The notes below the pieces were generated by a model that was not told where the DNA came from, ran no database searches, and saw only the letters and a program-made list of their open reading frames with translations. 64,000 bases of DNA from CAYYNQ01 sp964473105. Lineage in GTDB: Bacteria > Sumerlaeota > Sumerlaeia > MVZB01. Where the stretch lies: the NCBI GenBank assembly GCA_964473105.1, contig CAYYNQ010000102.1:1-64000 (forward strand), read 5' to 3'. This document shows, piece by piece, positions 16,659 through 24,987 of the stretch; positions within the stretch are counted from its first letter, which is position 1; each line of letters opens with the position of its first letter. Position numbers and translations under genes: made by a program.

Positions 16659-17783
16659 ATGCCCGTGATCGCGACCTCCCAGATGCGGATAGAATCGGAT
16701 GGGCGCGTGGTGGTTCGGCTTGAAGGTCGACTTGATGCCACATCCACAGGCCGTGTCTGGTCTTCTGTCATGGATGCCTTGGGGACCCGCAGGTATGGCG
16801 CGTTGGTCATCGACTGTACAGATGTTTCATATTGTGATGGGGCAGGTTTGGGTTTTCTTTTTCATATGCGCTGCCAGTGTGCGTTGAGGAATCTCACCTG
16901 TGAAATAAAAGGTTTGAGGGACGAGTTCACCAAGTTGCTGGATTCGTTCAATCCTTCGGATTACCGGGAGCAGTCTGGCCGGGTTGAATCCAGCTCCGTC
17001 GTTCATGATACAGGCCGCTCAGTGGTGGGGGTTCTGACTGATATCCGCAACCAGGTCGTTTATGTAGGGGAGTTAATCAGCGCCTTGGTTCATGCTGTCC
17101 TGAACCCCGGGAGAATACGCTGGCGGGATGCCTTTCTCGTCGCCGAACGGGTGGGTGCTGATGCCGTGCCGATCATAGGACTCATCGGATTTCTGCTGGG
17201 CTTGATATTGACGTTTCAGTCGGCGATGCCCATGCGTCAGTTTGGGGCGGACATTTTTGTGGCTGATCTAGTGGGCATATCACTCGTGCGCGAACTGGGT
17301 CCGTTGATGACAGCAATCATCCTTGCCGGACGCACCGGCGCATCCTTTGCCGCCGAACTGGGCACGATGAAAATCAACGAGGAACTGGATGCATTGGACA
17401 CGATGGGTCTGAAACCGGTCCGGTTCTTGGTTGTCACACGGGTCCTCGGTACAGTGGTGATGACCCCCCTGCTGACAATTTATGGAATCTTGTCCGGTTT
17501 GGTCGGTTCATTGATTGTTTATCAGTCGCTAGGGTTCCCTTTCGCCACTTTTTATCATCAGGTGACGGGATTTGTCGGCTGGCTGGATCTAGCTGGCGGA
17601 CTCTACAAATCGATTTTCTTCGGGTTTTTGGTGTCGGCAATCGGTTGCCTCCGTGGTTTGGAGACCCGGTCCGGGTCTAGTGCGGTGGGGATCTCGACCA
17701 CGAGGGCGGTCGTTAGCGGTATTGTACTGATTGCCATTGCAGACGGCATTTTTGCCGTCCTGTATTTTTACCTGGGAATTTGA
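16659..17783 (+). CDS. mlaE: MlaE-family ABC lipid-transport permease with N-terminal STAS domain
   Basis: 374 residues. Residues 1-100 form a STAS domain ('MRIESDGRVVVRLEGRLDATST', 'VIDCTDVSYCDGAGLGFLFHM'). From about 125 the permease begins, with the MlaE hallmark loop 'EELDALDTMGLKPVRFLV', 'RELGPLMTAIILAGRTGASFAAELG' and five or so membrane segments. It forms the inner-membrane core of an MCE-type complex that moves phospholipids between the inner and outer membranes. GAGGGGG precedes the ATG. The stop overlaps the start of the ATPase gene, so subunits are made together. STAS-MlaE fusions are known, whereas E. coli encodes the STAS subunit (MlaB) separately; the fused domain probably regulates the ATPase. 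Confidence 0.92.
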   Translation: MPVIATSQMRIESDGRVVVRLEGRLDATSTGRVWSSVMDALGTRRYGALVIDCTDVSYCDGAGLGFLFHMRCQCALRNLTCEIKGLRDEFTKLLDSFNPSDYREQSGRVESSSVVHDTGRSVVGVLTDIRNQVVYVGELISALVHAVLNPGRIRWRDAFLVAERVGADAVPIIGLIGFLLGLILTFQSAMPMRQFGADIFVADLVGISLVRELGPLMTAIILAGRTGASFAAELGTMKINEELDALDTMGLKPVRFLVVTRVLGTVVMTPLLTIYGILSGLVGSLIVYQSLGFPFATFYHQVTGFVGWLDLAGGLYKSIFFGFLVSAIGCLRGLETRSGSSAVGISTTRAVVSGIVLIAIADGIFAVLYFYLGI

Positions 17784-18604
17784 GTATCTTTATGCCGAAA
17801 AACCAATCCATTAGTGAGGATGACCGGGATCCCATCATCCGTGTTGAAAATCTCACCGCTGTGTTTGGCGATGAAGTCATCATTGACGATATTTCGTTCG
17901 ACGTCTTTGAAGGTGAAATCCTTGCCGTGATGGGTGGTTCCGGATGTGGAAAGAGCACTTTACTCAAGCACATGATTGGGTTGTATGAACCCGCTGAGGG
18001 CGATATCTGGATCAACGGAAACAATATTGTCACATCGAGCAGTCTGGAGCGGGAGGACACCCTGCGTAGGATCGGCGTAATGTACCAGGGTGGGGCGCTG
18101 TTCGGGTCGATGACGCTGCTTGAGAATATCTGCCTTCCACTGGAGGAGTTTACCGACCTCAAGATGAATGCCCGGGAGTTGGTTGGGCGGATGAAACTCC
18201 AGATGGTCGGCTTACGTGAGTTTGACCGGTACTTGCCGGCTGAGGTCAGTGGAGGCATGAAGAAAAGGGCGGCCATCGCACGTGCGATAGCTCTGGACCC
18301 GCATATCCTGTTCCTGGATGAGCCCTCGGCGGGGTTGGATCCCGTCACTTCCGCCGAGTTGGATAACCTGATCATCTACCTTTCCCGTACTCTGGGTATT
18401 ACGCTTGTTATCGTGACACATGAATTACCCAGTATTTACTCCGTTGCGGATCGTGTTATTATGCTGGACAAGCGGGTGAAGAAGATTGTTGCAGAAGGTA
18501 GCCCCCAGCACCTTCGAGACCATAGCGAGAATACGTGGGTCCGACAGTTTTTTGCCCGACAGGCGGAAACCGAAATGACAACTCTCGAGCAGGAAGCACG
18601 CTGA
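17780..18604 (+). CDS. mlaF: MlaF-type ABC ATPase of the lipid transporter
   Basis: 274 residues with Walker A 'GGSGCGKST' (about 52-60), Q-loop 'MYQGGALF', signature 'VSGGMKKRAAIARA', Walker B 'HILFLDEPSAGLDP' and H-loop 'VIVTHEL'. The signature-region 'GGMKKR' and 'SAGLDP' are typical of MlaF/Ttg2A ATPases. It powers the MlaE permease. The TTG at 17780 overlaps the mlaE stop (TTGA); an ATG at 17792 is an equally reasonable start. The MCE gene follows 3 bp later. Confidence 0.92.
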   Translation: MSIFMPKNQSISEDDRDPIIRVENLTAVFGDEVIIDDISFDVFEGEILAVMGGSGCGKSTLLKHMIGLYEPAEGDIWINGNNIVTSSSLEREDTLRRIGVMYQGGALFGSMTLLENICLPLEEFTDLKMNARELVGRMKLQMVGLREFDRYLPAEVSGGMKKRAAIARAIALDPHILFLDEPSAGLDPVTSAELDNLIIYLSRTLGITLVIVTHELPSIYSVADRVIMLDKRVKKIVAEGSPQHLRDHSENTWVRQFFARQAETEMTTLEQEAR

Positions 18605-18607
18605 GAA

Positions 18608-19759
18608 ATGAGCCAAAAAGCCAATTATTTCAAGATCGGCCTTTTCGTGATTATCGGTATGGCGTTTGGTGTCGCGGGTTTGATCGTCTTTGGAGTCGGG
18701 ACTTATTTCCATCAGGGCGTTCTGGTCGAGACCTATCTCGACGAATCGGTGCAGGGGCTTGAGGTTGGTTCTCCAGTCAAATACCGCGGGGTGCATGTTG
18801 GTTCTGTGGAATCCATCCAGTTGGTCAGTGAAGTTTACCGGGATATCGGTTCGGAGAACATGGTTGAAGGGTTTGGCCGCTATGTTTACGTGTTGATGCG
18901 ACTGGACAAGGAGGCTTTGCACGGCCGTGACAGAGTTATTGACCAGACTTTTTTGGATAAGCGAGCCGGGGAAGGGATGCGAATCCGACTAACGCAACTG
19001 GGGATAACCGGGATCGCTTATCTAGGGATTGATTTTTTTGATCCCGAGGAGGATCGGCCCCTGGAGATATCATGGCATGCCCAGAACCTTTATCTCCCAT
19101 CAGCGCCGAGCCTGATTGCCAAGGTCAGCACCTCGGTTGAAACTGTATTCCAGACGCTTGAAAGTATTGACGTCGGCTCGATTTCAGACAATCTGAACAA
19201 GGTGTTGATCCTGATCAGTCATCAGGCTGATCCCAGCCAGGCTGACACGCTTGGGGCAAGGTTGAAGGATCTGCTCGGCAACCTTGCTGCAATCAGCAAG
19301 GGTCTGGAGAAGATCACATCGGACCCGGCCTTGGGCTCGATCCTGGCCAATACCGCGACAACAGTTGAGAGTGCCCGTGAATTGGTTGACCTAATGAAGG
19401 AGAATATCGTGACCTTGGTCAGGGATCTTGGTGAAAGCAGCCGTAATCTCCAGCAGATCAGCCATGATATTCAAAAATTGACCTCTGATGGGAACCTGAA
19501 GACCGGACTTGCGGATTTTTCGGTCTCGATGGGGAACCTCGAGGAGGCTTCCCGGAACGTTCCCGAGGCAATGACCCGCCTGAACACGGTGCTGATTCAG
19601 GTCAACAATCTGGTCAGCCGTCAAGGGTCACAGATCGAGGCTATTCTTGAGAATCTGGAACATATTGCCCGGAACCTGAACGAGATCACGCAAAACGCAC
19701 GCAAGGATCCCGGCGGGGTTTTTCTCAACGAACCGCCACCCAGGAGGGTGAAAAAATGA
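18608..19759 (+). CDS. mlaD: MlaD/MCE-domain lipid-binding protein
   Basis: 383 residues: a single N-terminal membrane anchor ('FKIGLFVIIGMAFGVAGLIVFG'), then an MCE domain from about 38 ('VETYLDESVQGLEVGSPVKYRG', 'VGSVESIQL', 'RLTQLGITGIAYLGIDFFDP'), then a long helical, probably coiled-coil C-terminal half (about 170-370) ending in a Pro/Arg/Lys tail. MCE proteins form hexamers that bind and pass lipids across the periplasm. The extended helical part, longer than in E. coli MlaD, resembles needle-forming MCE proteins such as PqiB or LetB-like and mycobacterial Mce types. It overlaps the lipoprotein gene by 4 bp. Confidence 0.9.
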   Translation: MSQKANYFKIGLFVIIGMAFGVAGLIVFGVGTYFHQGVLVETYLDESVQGLEVGSPVKYRGVHVGSVESIQLVSEVYRDIGSENMVEGFGRYVYVLMRLDKEALHGRDRVIDQTFLDKRAGEGMRIRLTQLGITGIAYLGIDFFDPEEDRPLEISWHAQNLYLPSAPSLIAKVSTSVETVFQTLESIDVGSISDNLNKVLILISHQADPSQADTLGARLKDLLGNLAAISKGLEKITSDPALGSILANTATTVESARELVDLMKENIVTLVRDLGESSRNLQQISHDIQKLTSDGNLKTGLADFSVSMGNLEEASRNVPEAMTRLNTVLIQVNNLVSRQGSQIEAILENLEHIARNLNEITQNARKDPGGVFLNEPPPRRVKK

Positions 19760-20391
19760 TGAAATCATCAGGATTCCTTGGCCGAGTCTCCCTGTTATGC
19801 CCGATATTCCTGGCATTCATTTTTGCCTCCTGCATCCAGTTTGAGCGTGAATATCCCGAACGGGTCTTTCATGTCATATCCATAAAGCGTCCGGGTAATA
19901 TGGGAGGGCCGGAGGCACCGGATATTGTCTTGCAGGTCAAGCGCTGCATGATTTCACCCCGTTACAAAAACAATGAGCTTGTTTACCAGAATGGAAAATT
20001 CAATTTTGAATCGGATTTTTACAACAAATATTTCATTCCGCCGCAGGATATGATCAGCGAGGAGGTAACTCGCTGGTTTCAGGATTCCGGGGTTACTGGC
20101 ATGGTAGTTGATGAGCGGACGCTACTGAAACCAACCCATGCCTTGACAGGTTCGATCAAGTCCCTGTACGGCGATTACCGGGACGGGGAGGAGCCCTTGG
20201 CGGTCATGACCATGCAGTTTCTATTGACTCATGATAACCGCGGCGCTCATGAGGTGCTTTTCATGAACACTTATGAAGAAGGCATTGTGTTGGGGGGGCG
20301 GAATGCGGAGTCACTGATTACCGGCCTCAACGCGGCTCTGACAAGGATCCTGACCCGCCTTGAGAAGGATTTGCGGGCTGCCTTTCGGTAG
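19756..20391 (+). CDS. PqiC-like transport-auxiliary outer-membrane lipoprotein
   Basis: 211 residues with a signal peptide ending in lipobox 'FASC' (Cys near 26). The body resembles the ABC-type transport auxiliary lipoprotein family (PqiC/YmbA): 'FHVISIKRPG' at the N-terminus, 'LVYQNGKFNFESDFYNKYFIPPQDMISEEVTRWF' in the middle and the helical end 'LNAALTRILTRLEKDL'. AGGAGG precedes the ATG by 8 nt, and the start overlaps the mlaD stop. In the Pqi system this lipoprotein receives the MCE needle at the outer membrane; the same role is likely. A PqiC-type partner with an MlaE/F/D core and no MlaC/MlaA makes a hybrid arrangement. Confidence 0.8.
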   Translation: MMKSSGFLGRVSLLCPIFLAFIFASCIQFEREYPERVFHVISIKRPGNMGGPEAPDIVLQVKRCMISPRYKNNELVYQNGKFNFESDFYNKYFIPPQDMISEEVTRWFQDSGVTGMVVDERTLLKPTHALTGSIKSLYGDYRDGEEPLAVMTMQFLLTHDNRGAHEVLFMNTYEEGIVLGGRNAESLITGLNAALTRILTRLEKDLRAAFR

Positions 20392-20968
20392 GGCATGGGT
20401 ATCTTGGGCATCGAAATGCATGGGCTGAGAGCATTTCTGCTTATAAATCCGAAAAACACACAGTCCGGGTTTAGGATATCCGGGAAGAAAAATCGATGGT
20501 ATAGCCTGCCACGCGGGTCGGGGATACCATGGGATCATCGCCCGTGCATTCAGTCAGTTGTGATCCTAATTCAAGCTGTGTCCCTTGAAAAACCTTATGG
20601 GGGACAATTCATCGTATGATTATTAATAATACCATAAAACCTTATATATCAGTAGTGTAAAATATTTATATGTATTATAATGATACATGTTGAATATTTA
20701 AATGATACATCTGTGGCGTAATGTCCCCCCGGATCCGAGAAGGTTGTAGGATGACATTAAGTCTCGGGTTAGACAGGTCGGACTAAAACCTTTATTATGA
20801 ATCATAAACTACTGATAATAAACATTTTATATTTATATTTATGCTCGTTTCCGTCGGCGTTGGCACAAGACTTGATCTTATAAACTGCCATAAGATGATT
20901 CGGAAAGGGGTCTGATCAAATCCCGATTCAAAATCAACAACGAATTGATGCAATGGAGGACGATGAAT
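20392..20968. other. AT-rich intergenic region before the Hsp20 pair
   Basis: About 580 bp. The stretch 20610-20850 is strikingly AT-rich and contains a repeated AATGATACAT element (about 20678-20687 and 20700-20709). No gene is visible, and no DnaA-box cluster that would suggest an origin. The right end holds a candidate promoter and dyad described separately. Confidence 0.5.
20861..20896 (+). promoter_or_regulatory. Candidate -24/-12-like promoter and dyad upstream of hsp20
   Basis: TGGCAC at 20861-20866, N5, then TTGAT at 20872-20876 has the sigma-54 spacing (consensus TGGCAC-N5-TTGCW), but lacks the C of the -12 GC, so it is imperfect. Directly overlapping is a perfect 7-bp inverted repeat ATCTTAT/ATAAGAT (20875-20881 and 20890-20896, 8-nt spacer), about 70 bp before the hsp20 start. 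The TATAAA inside it could also be a sigma-70 -10 element. Regulatory function is inferred from position. Confidence 0.35.
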
Positions 20969-21442
20969 ATGATGGCTACAAATTGGGATGCTTTTCACTT
21001 GTTTAGTGTATGGGGCAGGGAAATCAACCGCTTTTTGCCTGGATCGGATTACGCCGGGCTGCTTTCGCCCCTCAACCGTTCGATGGTGTTCTTTCCCCCG
21101 CTGGATTCACCCTGTCATCCGCAGGTTGACATCTGTGAGGATGGCGGAAATATCCATGTCAGGGCCTTGGCTCCGGGGATTGATCCCAAATCACTTGATA
21201 TCAAGATTATCGATAAACAATTGATTATTTCAGGCATAAAGCCGGGGATTGCCGAACATAATGCTCACAAAACTCAGCATCGAAGTGAACGCTCAGTAGG
21301 ACGCTTCAAACGCAGTTTCACGCTGCCGGACAAGGTAAAAGAAGACAATGTCCGGGCGGAATACCAGAATGGGGTTCTCACGCTGATGTTGCCGAGGGCC
21401 GAAGCCGTAAAGCGAAGACATATCAAGGTCAATGGCGCGTAA
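20969..21442 (+). CDS. Hsp20/alpha-crystallin small heat-shock protein
   Basis: 157 residues. The alpha-crystallin domain runs about 47-150: 'PQVDICEDGGNIHVRALAPGI', 'KIIDKQLIISG', 'RFKRSFTLPDKVKEDNVRAEYQNGVLTLMLPR', with the usual A/G-x-L motif as 'NGVLTLMLP'. The N-terminal arm is Phe/Leu-rich, as is normal for client binding. GGAGGA lies 8 nt before the ATG at 20969; upstream in-frame starts would overlap it. It binds unfolding proteins without ATP and forms oligomers. Followed 53 bp later by a second hsp20 gene, probably in one operon. Confidence 0.92.
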   Translation: MMATNWDAFHLFSVWGREINRFLPGSDYAGLLSPLNRSMVFFPPLDSPCHPQVDICEDGGNIHVRALAPGIDPKSLDIKIIDKQLIISGIKPGIAEHNAHKTQHRSERSVGRFKRSFTLPDKVKEDNVRAEYQNGVLTLMLPRAEAVKRRHIKVNGA

Positions 21443-21495
21443 TCGTATGCTGATGTCGAGACGGTAAAAACAACTTCAAGAAAGGAACGAGTAAT

Positions 21496-21888
21496 ATGTA
21501 TGAGAATATGGTGACCGGGGTCTGTGCTGCGGGGTCTATTCCCAAGTTTGCAAGGAAGGATGCGAGATGTGTTGTGCCAGCTGTGGATATTCATGAAACG
21601 GATGATGCCTTGGTCGTGACGGTGGACCTGCCGGGTATCGGGAAGGAAGATATCGATATCCATGTTGAGGGTGATGTACTGACGATTGCTGCCGGGACGG
21701 AGCAGCCCTGTCCGGCCGATGATATTTGGCAGGACAGGAAGCAGCTTCGTTACCATCGCCAGTTCAGGTTGAACGAGCGGATTGAGCAGGGGTTGATACA
21801 GGCCGAATTGAAAAATGGTGTGTTGACAATTTTACTTCCAAAGGCCGGGGCGGCAGAACCGAAACAGGTTGAGGTCCAGGTCGCCTAA
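21496..21888 (+). CDS. Second Hsp20/alpha-crystallin small heat-shock protein
   Basis: 130 residues, short N-terminal arm, alpha-crystallin domain about 26-125: 'PAVDIHETDDALVVTVDLPGIGKEDIDIHVEGDVLTIAAG', 'YHRQFRLNERIEQGLIQAELKNGVLTILLPKA'. AAAGGAACGAG precedes the ATG. Paired with a divergent hsp20 directly upstream, an arrangement that commonly yields a class A/class B chaperone pair able to co-assemble. The two proteins share fold motifs but have different N-terminal arms, so they are not recent duplicates. Confidence 0.92.
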   Translation: MYENMVTGVCAAGSIPKFARKDARCVVPAVDIHETDDALVVTVDLPGIGKEDIDIHVEGDVLTIAAGTEQPCPADDIWQDRKQLRYHRQFRLNERIEQGLIQAELKNGVLTILLPKAGAAEPKQVEVQVA

Positions 21889-21974
21889 ATCTTGCAAGCC
21901 CTCGGCGGAAGGTGGCTTTTCCCGTTTTTTGTCTTGTGATTGCCGTCTTCCGGTGGCCCCTGCGGAGAGAATTC

Positions 21975-22745
21975 TTGACCGCTACACTTCATGAAGTTGC
22001 ATCGATTCTGAACCGGGCCGACCGGGTTCTGTTCATCACGGGGGCGGGAATTTCTGCCGATTCCGGCATGCCGACCTACCGGGGTGTTGGCGGCCTGTAT
22101 GATGACCGGGACACAGAGGAAGGCATGGGTATTGAGATCGCGCTGAGTGGCCAGATGTTTGAGGAGCGGCCCGAATTGACCTGGAAGTATCTGATGCAGA
22201 TCGGCTCGGCCTGTGTCGGAGCGAAGCCCAATTCGGCGCACCGGTATATTGCCGCACTTGAGCAAGAGAAGCCCGATGTGCATGTGATGACCCAGAATGT
22301 GGACGGTTTGCACCGCCGGGCAGGGTCCGATAATCTGCTTGAGGTGCATGGGAATATCTATGAACTCTACTGCACGGACTGCCGTCGGCATTACACTTCC
22401 GGCGAGATCCTTGACGATTATTCAGGATCCGGGGAACTACCCCCACGATGTGGGGAGTGTAATGCGGTTGTTCGCCCGAATATCGTCTTGTTTGGGGAAG
22501 TGTTGCCGCCCAATGTCACAGAGGGGCTGGGGCGGTTCTCGATGATGAATTTTGAGATGATCTTTGTCGTGGGGTCGACGGCGGTTTTTCCCTATATCAG
22601 TTGCCCGGTTATGGAGGCGGCCGGTCGGGGGATTCCAACGGTGGAGGTTAATCCGGTGGAGACGGAGATTTCGCAGGTCACTCGTTATCAACTCCGGATG
22701 GGTGCGGCTGATGCAATGATGGCCATCGATGATGCAACAAGATGA
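21975..22745 (+). CDS. cobB: NAD-dependent protein deacylase (sirtuin, Sir2/CobB family)
   Basis: 256 residues from TTG 21975 (GGAGAG 5 nt upstream); a GTG at 21912 would add 21 residues. Sirtuin motifs: NAD-binding 'GAGIS' (23-27) with 'MPTYRG', 'MTQNVDGLH' (105-113), catalytic His in 'EVHGN' (125), a Cys4 zinc site (133, 136, 159, 162), 'RPNIVLFGE' and 'VVGSTAVFPY'. It removes acyl groups from protein lysines using NAD+. The Tyr/Arg pair that marks desuccinylases in E. coli CobB is not evident, so deacetylation is the simplest guess. Stands after the hsp20 pair on the same strand. Confidence 0.9.
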   Translation: MTATLHEVASILNRADRVLFITGAGISADSGMPTYRGVGGLYDDRDTEEGMGIEIALSGQMFEERPELTWKYLMQIGSACVGAKPNSAHRYIAALEQEKPDVHVMTQNVDGLHRRAGSDNLLEVHGNIYELYCTDCRRHYTSGEILDDYSGSGELPPRCGECNAVVRPNIVLFGEVLPPNVTEGLGRFSMMNFEMIFVVGSTAVFPYISCPVMEAAGRGIPTVEVNPVETEISQVTRYQLRMGAADAMMAIDDATR

Positions 22746-22830
22746 TGAAGACATGAAATCCCGGGTGAACCGGCAAGTGGGCTGGAAGGCTGGTCAGATG
22801 TCATGCCCTTCAGATTATTCAGTGCGGCGC

Positions 22831-23820
22831 TCAGTGCCCGCCGCCTCGGATGATCTTGAAAGCGTGTAGCAGGTAGGGGAACAGTGCCTCAAGCGATTCC
22901 GTGGCCCCGCGACTTGAACCCGGCAGGTTGACGATCAGGGTCTTCCCGCGCAGGCCGCATCGCCCCCGTGATAACATCGAGTAGGGTGTTCGCCCTTGTC
23001 CGTAGGCACGGGCCGCCTCGGGAATCCCCGGTGCCTCGCGTTCGATCACGGCGGACATTGCTTCCGGGACGCGATCACGGGGGCTGAGACCAGTACCTCC
23101 AGTCGTGATGATCAAATCGACCTGTGATTCATCGGCTAGAGATTTAAGCTTTTCGGCAATGTCTGCTTCGTCATCGGGCAGGATCTGATAGTCCACCACA
23201 TCCAGGCCATCGGCAGTCAACCTTTCACGGATGATTATCCCTGAGCGGTCTTCCTTCTTGCCGGCCGACACCGAGTCGGAGGCGACGATGACGGCGGCTT
23301 TGAGCTGTTTCACGAACCTGCTCTTTTTCCTTTTTCCAGTTTCAATCACTCGGATCTTGGTTGTGATGGATGCCGGATCAAGGTTGTCCTCCATCTGGTG
23401 AATGGCAGCGGCAGCGGCCGTAGATGCAGCCAGTAACGCTTCGATCTCAATGCCGGTTTTGTTGATGGTGCGGATCAGGATGCTGATCACAATTTCTTCT
23501 GGTGTGATCGTAATCTCGGCTGCGACGTGGTCTAAAGATACCGTATGTCTGGCAGGGATCAGGTCGGATGACCGTTTGGCCGCCAGCATGGCGGCGGCTT
23601 GGGCAGCATTTTTGATGTTCCGGCATGTCAATCTGTCTTTGGAAATTTCCCTGAATGATCCTGTTGTGGGCCTCAGGGTTGCCCTAGCCGAGCTTTCCCT
23701 TGAACATTGTAGTTTGGAACTGGTGTCTTTCATGATTTTGGTATCCGGTATGTGATGATACAGGTTCGGTTCTTCATTCATCTTCCACACAATACAGTTC
23801 ATGCGGACTTCGGGGTTCAT
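22831..23820 (-). CDS. MoaC-like/Mog (MogA/MoaB) fusion protein of molybdopterin biosynthesis
   Basis: 329 residues. Residues about 55-165 resemble MoaC: 'AAMLAAKRSSDLIPARHTVSL', 'INKTGIEIEALLAAS'. Residues about 172-329 form a complete MogA/MoaB domain: 'AAVIVASDSVSAG', 'TTGGTGLSPRDRVPEAM' (TGGTG 240-244) and 'VNLPGSSRGATESLEALFPYLLHAF' (300-306). The Mog part adenylylates molybdopterin before metal insertion. In the MoaC part, the Cys and Pro of 'CHP' are replaced ('RHT'), the Lys of 'KGDV' is absent, and the Lys after 'VD' is missing, although the two Glu of 'EIEAL' remain. The MoaC half may therefore be inactive. Start uncertain: several Met lie in the first 31 residues and none has a strong ribosome site. 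No other moa or moe genes are nearby. Confidence 0.8.
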   Translation of the reverse strand: MNPEVRMNCIVWKMNEEPNLYHHIPDTKIMKDTSSKLQCSRESSARATLRPTTGSFREISKDRLTCRNIKNAAQAAAMLAAKRSSDLIPARHTVSLDHVAAEITITPEEIVISILIRTINKTGIEIEALLAASTAAAAAIHQMEDNLDPASITTKIRVIETGKRKKSRFVKQLKAAVIVASDSVSAGKKEDRSGIIIRERLTADGLDVVDYQILPDDEADIAEKLKSLADESQVDLIITTGGTGLSPRDRVPEAMSAVIEREAPGIPEAARAYGQGRTPYSMLSRGRCGLRGKTLIVNLPGSSRGATESLEALFPYLLHAFKIIRGGGH

Positions 23821-24062
23821 TATTTGCGATCATTCAGTTTCCCGCAATTCCAATTGGCCTATATATTTGGAATCAGGGGTTGATGTAAAAGGGCTGAATC
23901 GATCTGCTAGGATGGGGTCCATTTCATCCCATGTTGTCTCTTCAGGTCTTAGCGCAAGCAAATTCCATTCTCATTTACGGTTGACCCAGATCGGTCACAT
24001 CGCTAGGATGTCCTCCTTTGTGTCTTTACGGCGCGAGTTTCAAAGTCGAGGAGATCCGGGAC

Positions 24063-24287
24063 ATGCAGAAGTGCAGAATATGTGGGAAAGGACCCCAGAC
24101 GGGGAATAATGTGAGCCATGCCCATAATAAGACGAAACGTCGATGGATGCCTAACCTACAGAAAATCAGGATTATGCATGAAAATAGTCCCCGGTCAGTC
24201 CTCGTTTGTACCTCCTGTATCCGAAGCGGTAAGGTTGTCAAGGCCGCCCGTGGCCGGAACAGTGGCGCCGAGAGTGCCCCTGCCTGA
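24063..24287 (+). CDS. rpmB: 50S ribosomal protein L28 (bL28)
   Basis: 74 residues. The start 'MQKCRICGKGPQTGNNVSHAHN' followed by 'KTKRRWMPNLQKIRI' is diagnostic of bL28. The zinc-ribbon form is kept: CxxC near the N-terminus and 'VCTSCIRSG' near the C-terminus. GAGGAG sits 9 nt before the ATG at 24063. It is monocistronic and divergent from the MoaC-Mog gene. Confidence 0.97.
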   Translation: MQKCRICGKGPQTGNNVSHAHNKTKRRWMPNLQKIRIMHENSPRSVLVCTSCIRSGKVVKAARGRNSGAESAPA

Positions 24288-24369
24288 TCGAGCGCAACAA
24301 ATTTCTTGATATCCTGAGTTTTCCGAATTAATCCCGATCCGATATGGGTGGTCATCTGGTCCGGGGCTT

Positions 24370-24987
24370 TTATCTTGTCCCCGTCTGGCGGATGGCCCTT
24401 GCTGTCAGGGGGTAATTTGTCCTGTCCAGCAGTGCGGCGACCTGATTCATGATCCGCCTTTTCTCCCCGGATGTCAGGTCAGGATCATTTTCCGCAATCC
24501 GCAAGGTCCGGACTGCCATTCCGGGGAGGCGTGGGTCCTGAATCCCCCATTCATCGGCGCTGCCGAGCAGGGCCGAAAGCCAGAACTGCGCGGCGCTCCG
24601 ATCGGGATTGGGCCTGCACCACAATGAACTTCGGAAGTGTTGGGCAGCTTTTGAACGGTGCCCGTTCTGCCAGTGTGCCTCACCGGCAAGCAGATGGATG
24701 GCCGGTGAATTGGGGTGCCATTCGAGGCCACGTTCTGCCTTGACTCCCAGTTCAATCCAGCGCTCGAGCCGTTTTAGGGCGACCCACTGGGTATAGGCTG
24801 CATGTTGATTGACCGGATTGAAACGGAGGGCGGAATCGGCTTTCTCAAGCGCCGCCGCCGGTTGGCCTGATTTGAGCAGGCTCCTGGCGTTTGAGGCATG
24901 GAGATCGGCCCAGAGAGCCATCCCCTGAAATATACAGGCTGCAAGACCCCAGAGTAATGTCATGCCAATCAGCGCTCGGGTATTCAT
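24370..24987 (-). CDS. Membrane-anchored TPR-type protein
   Basis: 205 residues: an N-terminal signal anchor ('LIGMTLLWGLAACIFQGMALWA'), then helical repeats with TPR spacing ('ARSLLKSGQPAAALEKADSALRFNPVNQ', 'GLEWHPNSPAIHLLAGEAHWQNGHRSKAAQHFRSSL' positions about 35-130). Its ATG overlaps the stop of the larger TPR gene upstream by 4 bp, so the two are co-translated and probably work together. No enzyme motif; most likely a scaffold on the periplasmic side of the membrane. Confidence 0.75.
   Translation of the reverse strand: MNTRALIGMTLLWGLAACIFQGMALWADLHASNARSLLKSGQPAAALEKADSALRFNPVNQHAAYTQWVALKRLERWIELGVKAERGLEWHPNSPAIHLLAGEAHWQNGHRSKAAQHFRSSLWCRPNPDRSAAQFWLSALLGSADEWGIQDPRLPGMAVRTLRIAENDPDLTSGEKRRIMNQVAALLDRTNYPLTARAIRQTGTR

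Noticed and set aside
20610..20850. Replication origin in the AT-rich region
   Set aside because: No cluster of TTATCCACA-type DnaA boxes and no dnaA, dnaN or parAB genes nearby.
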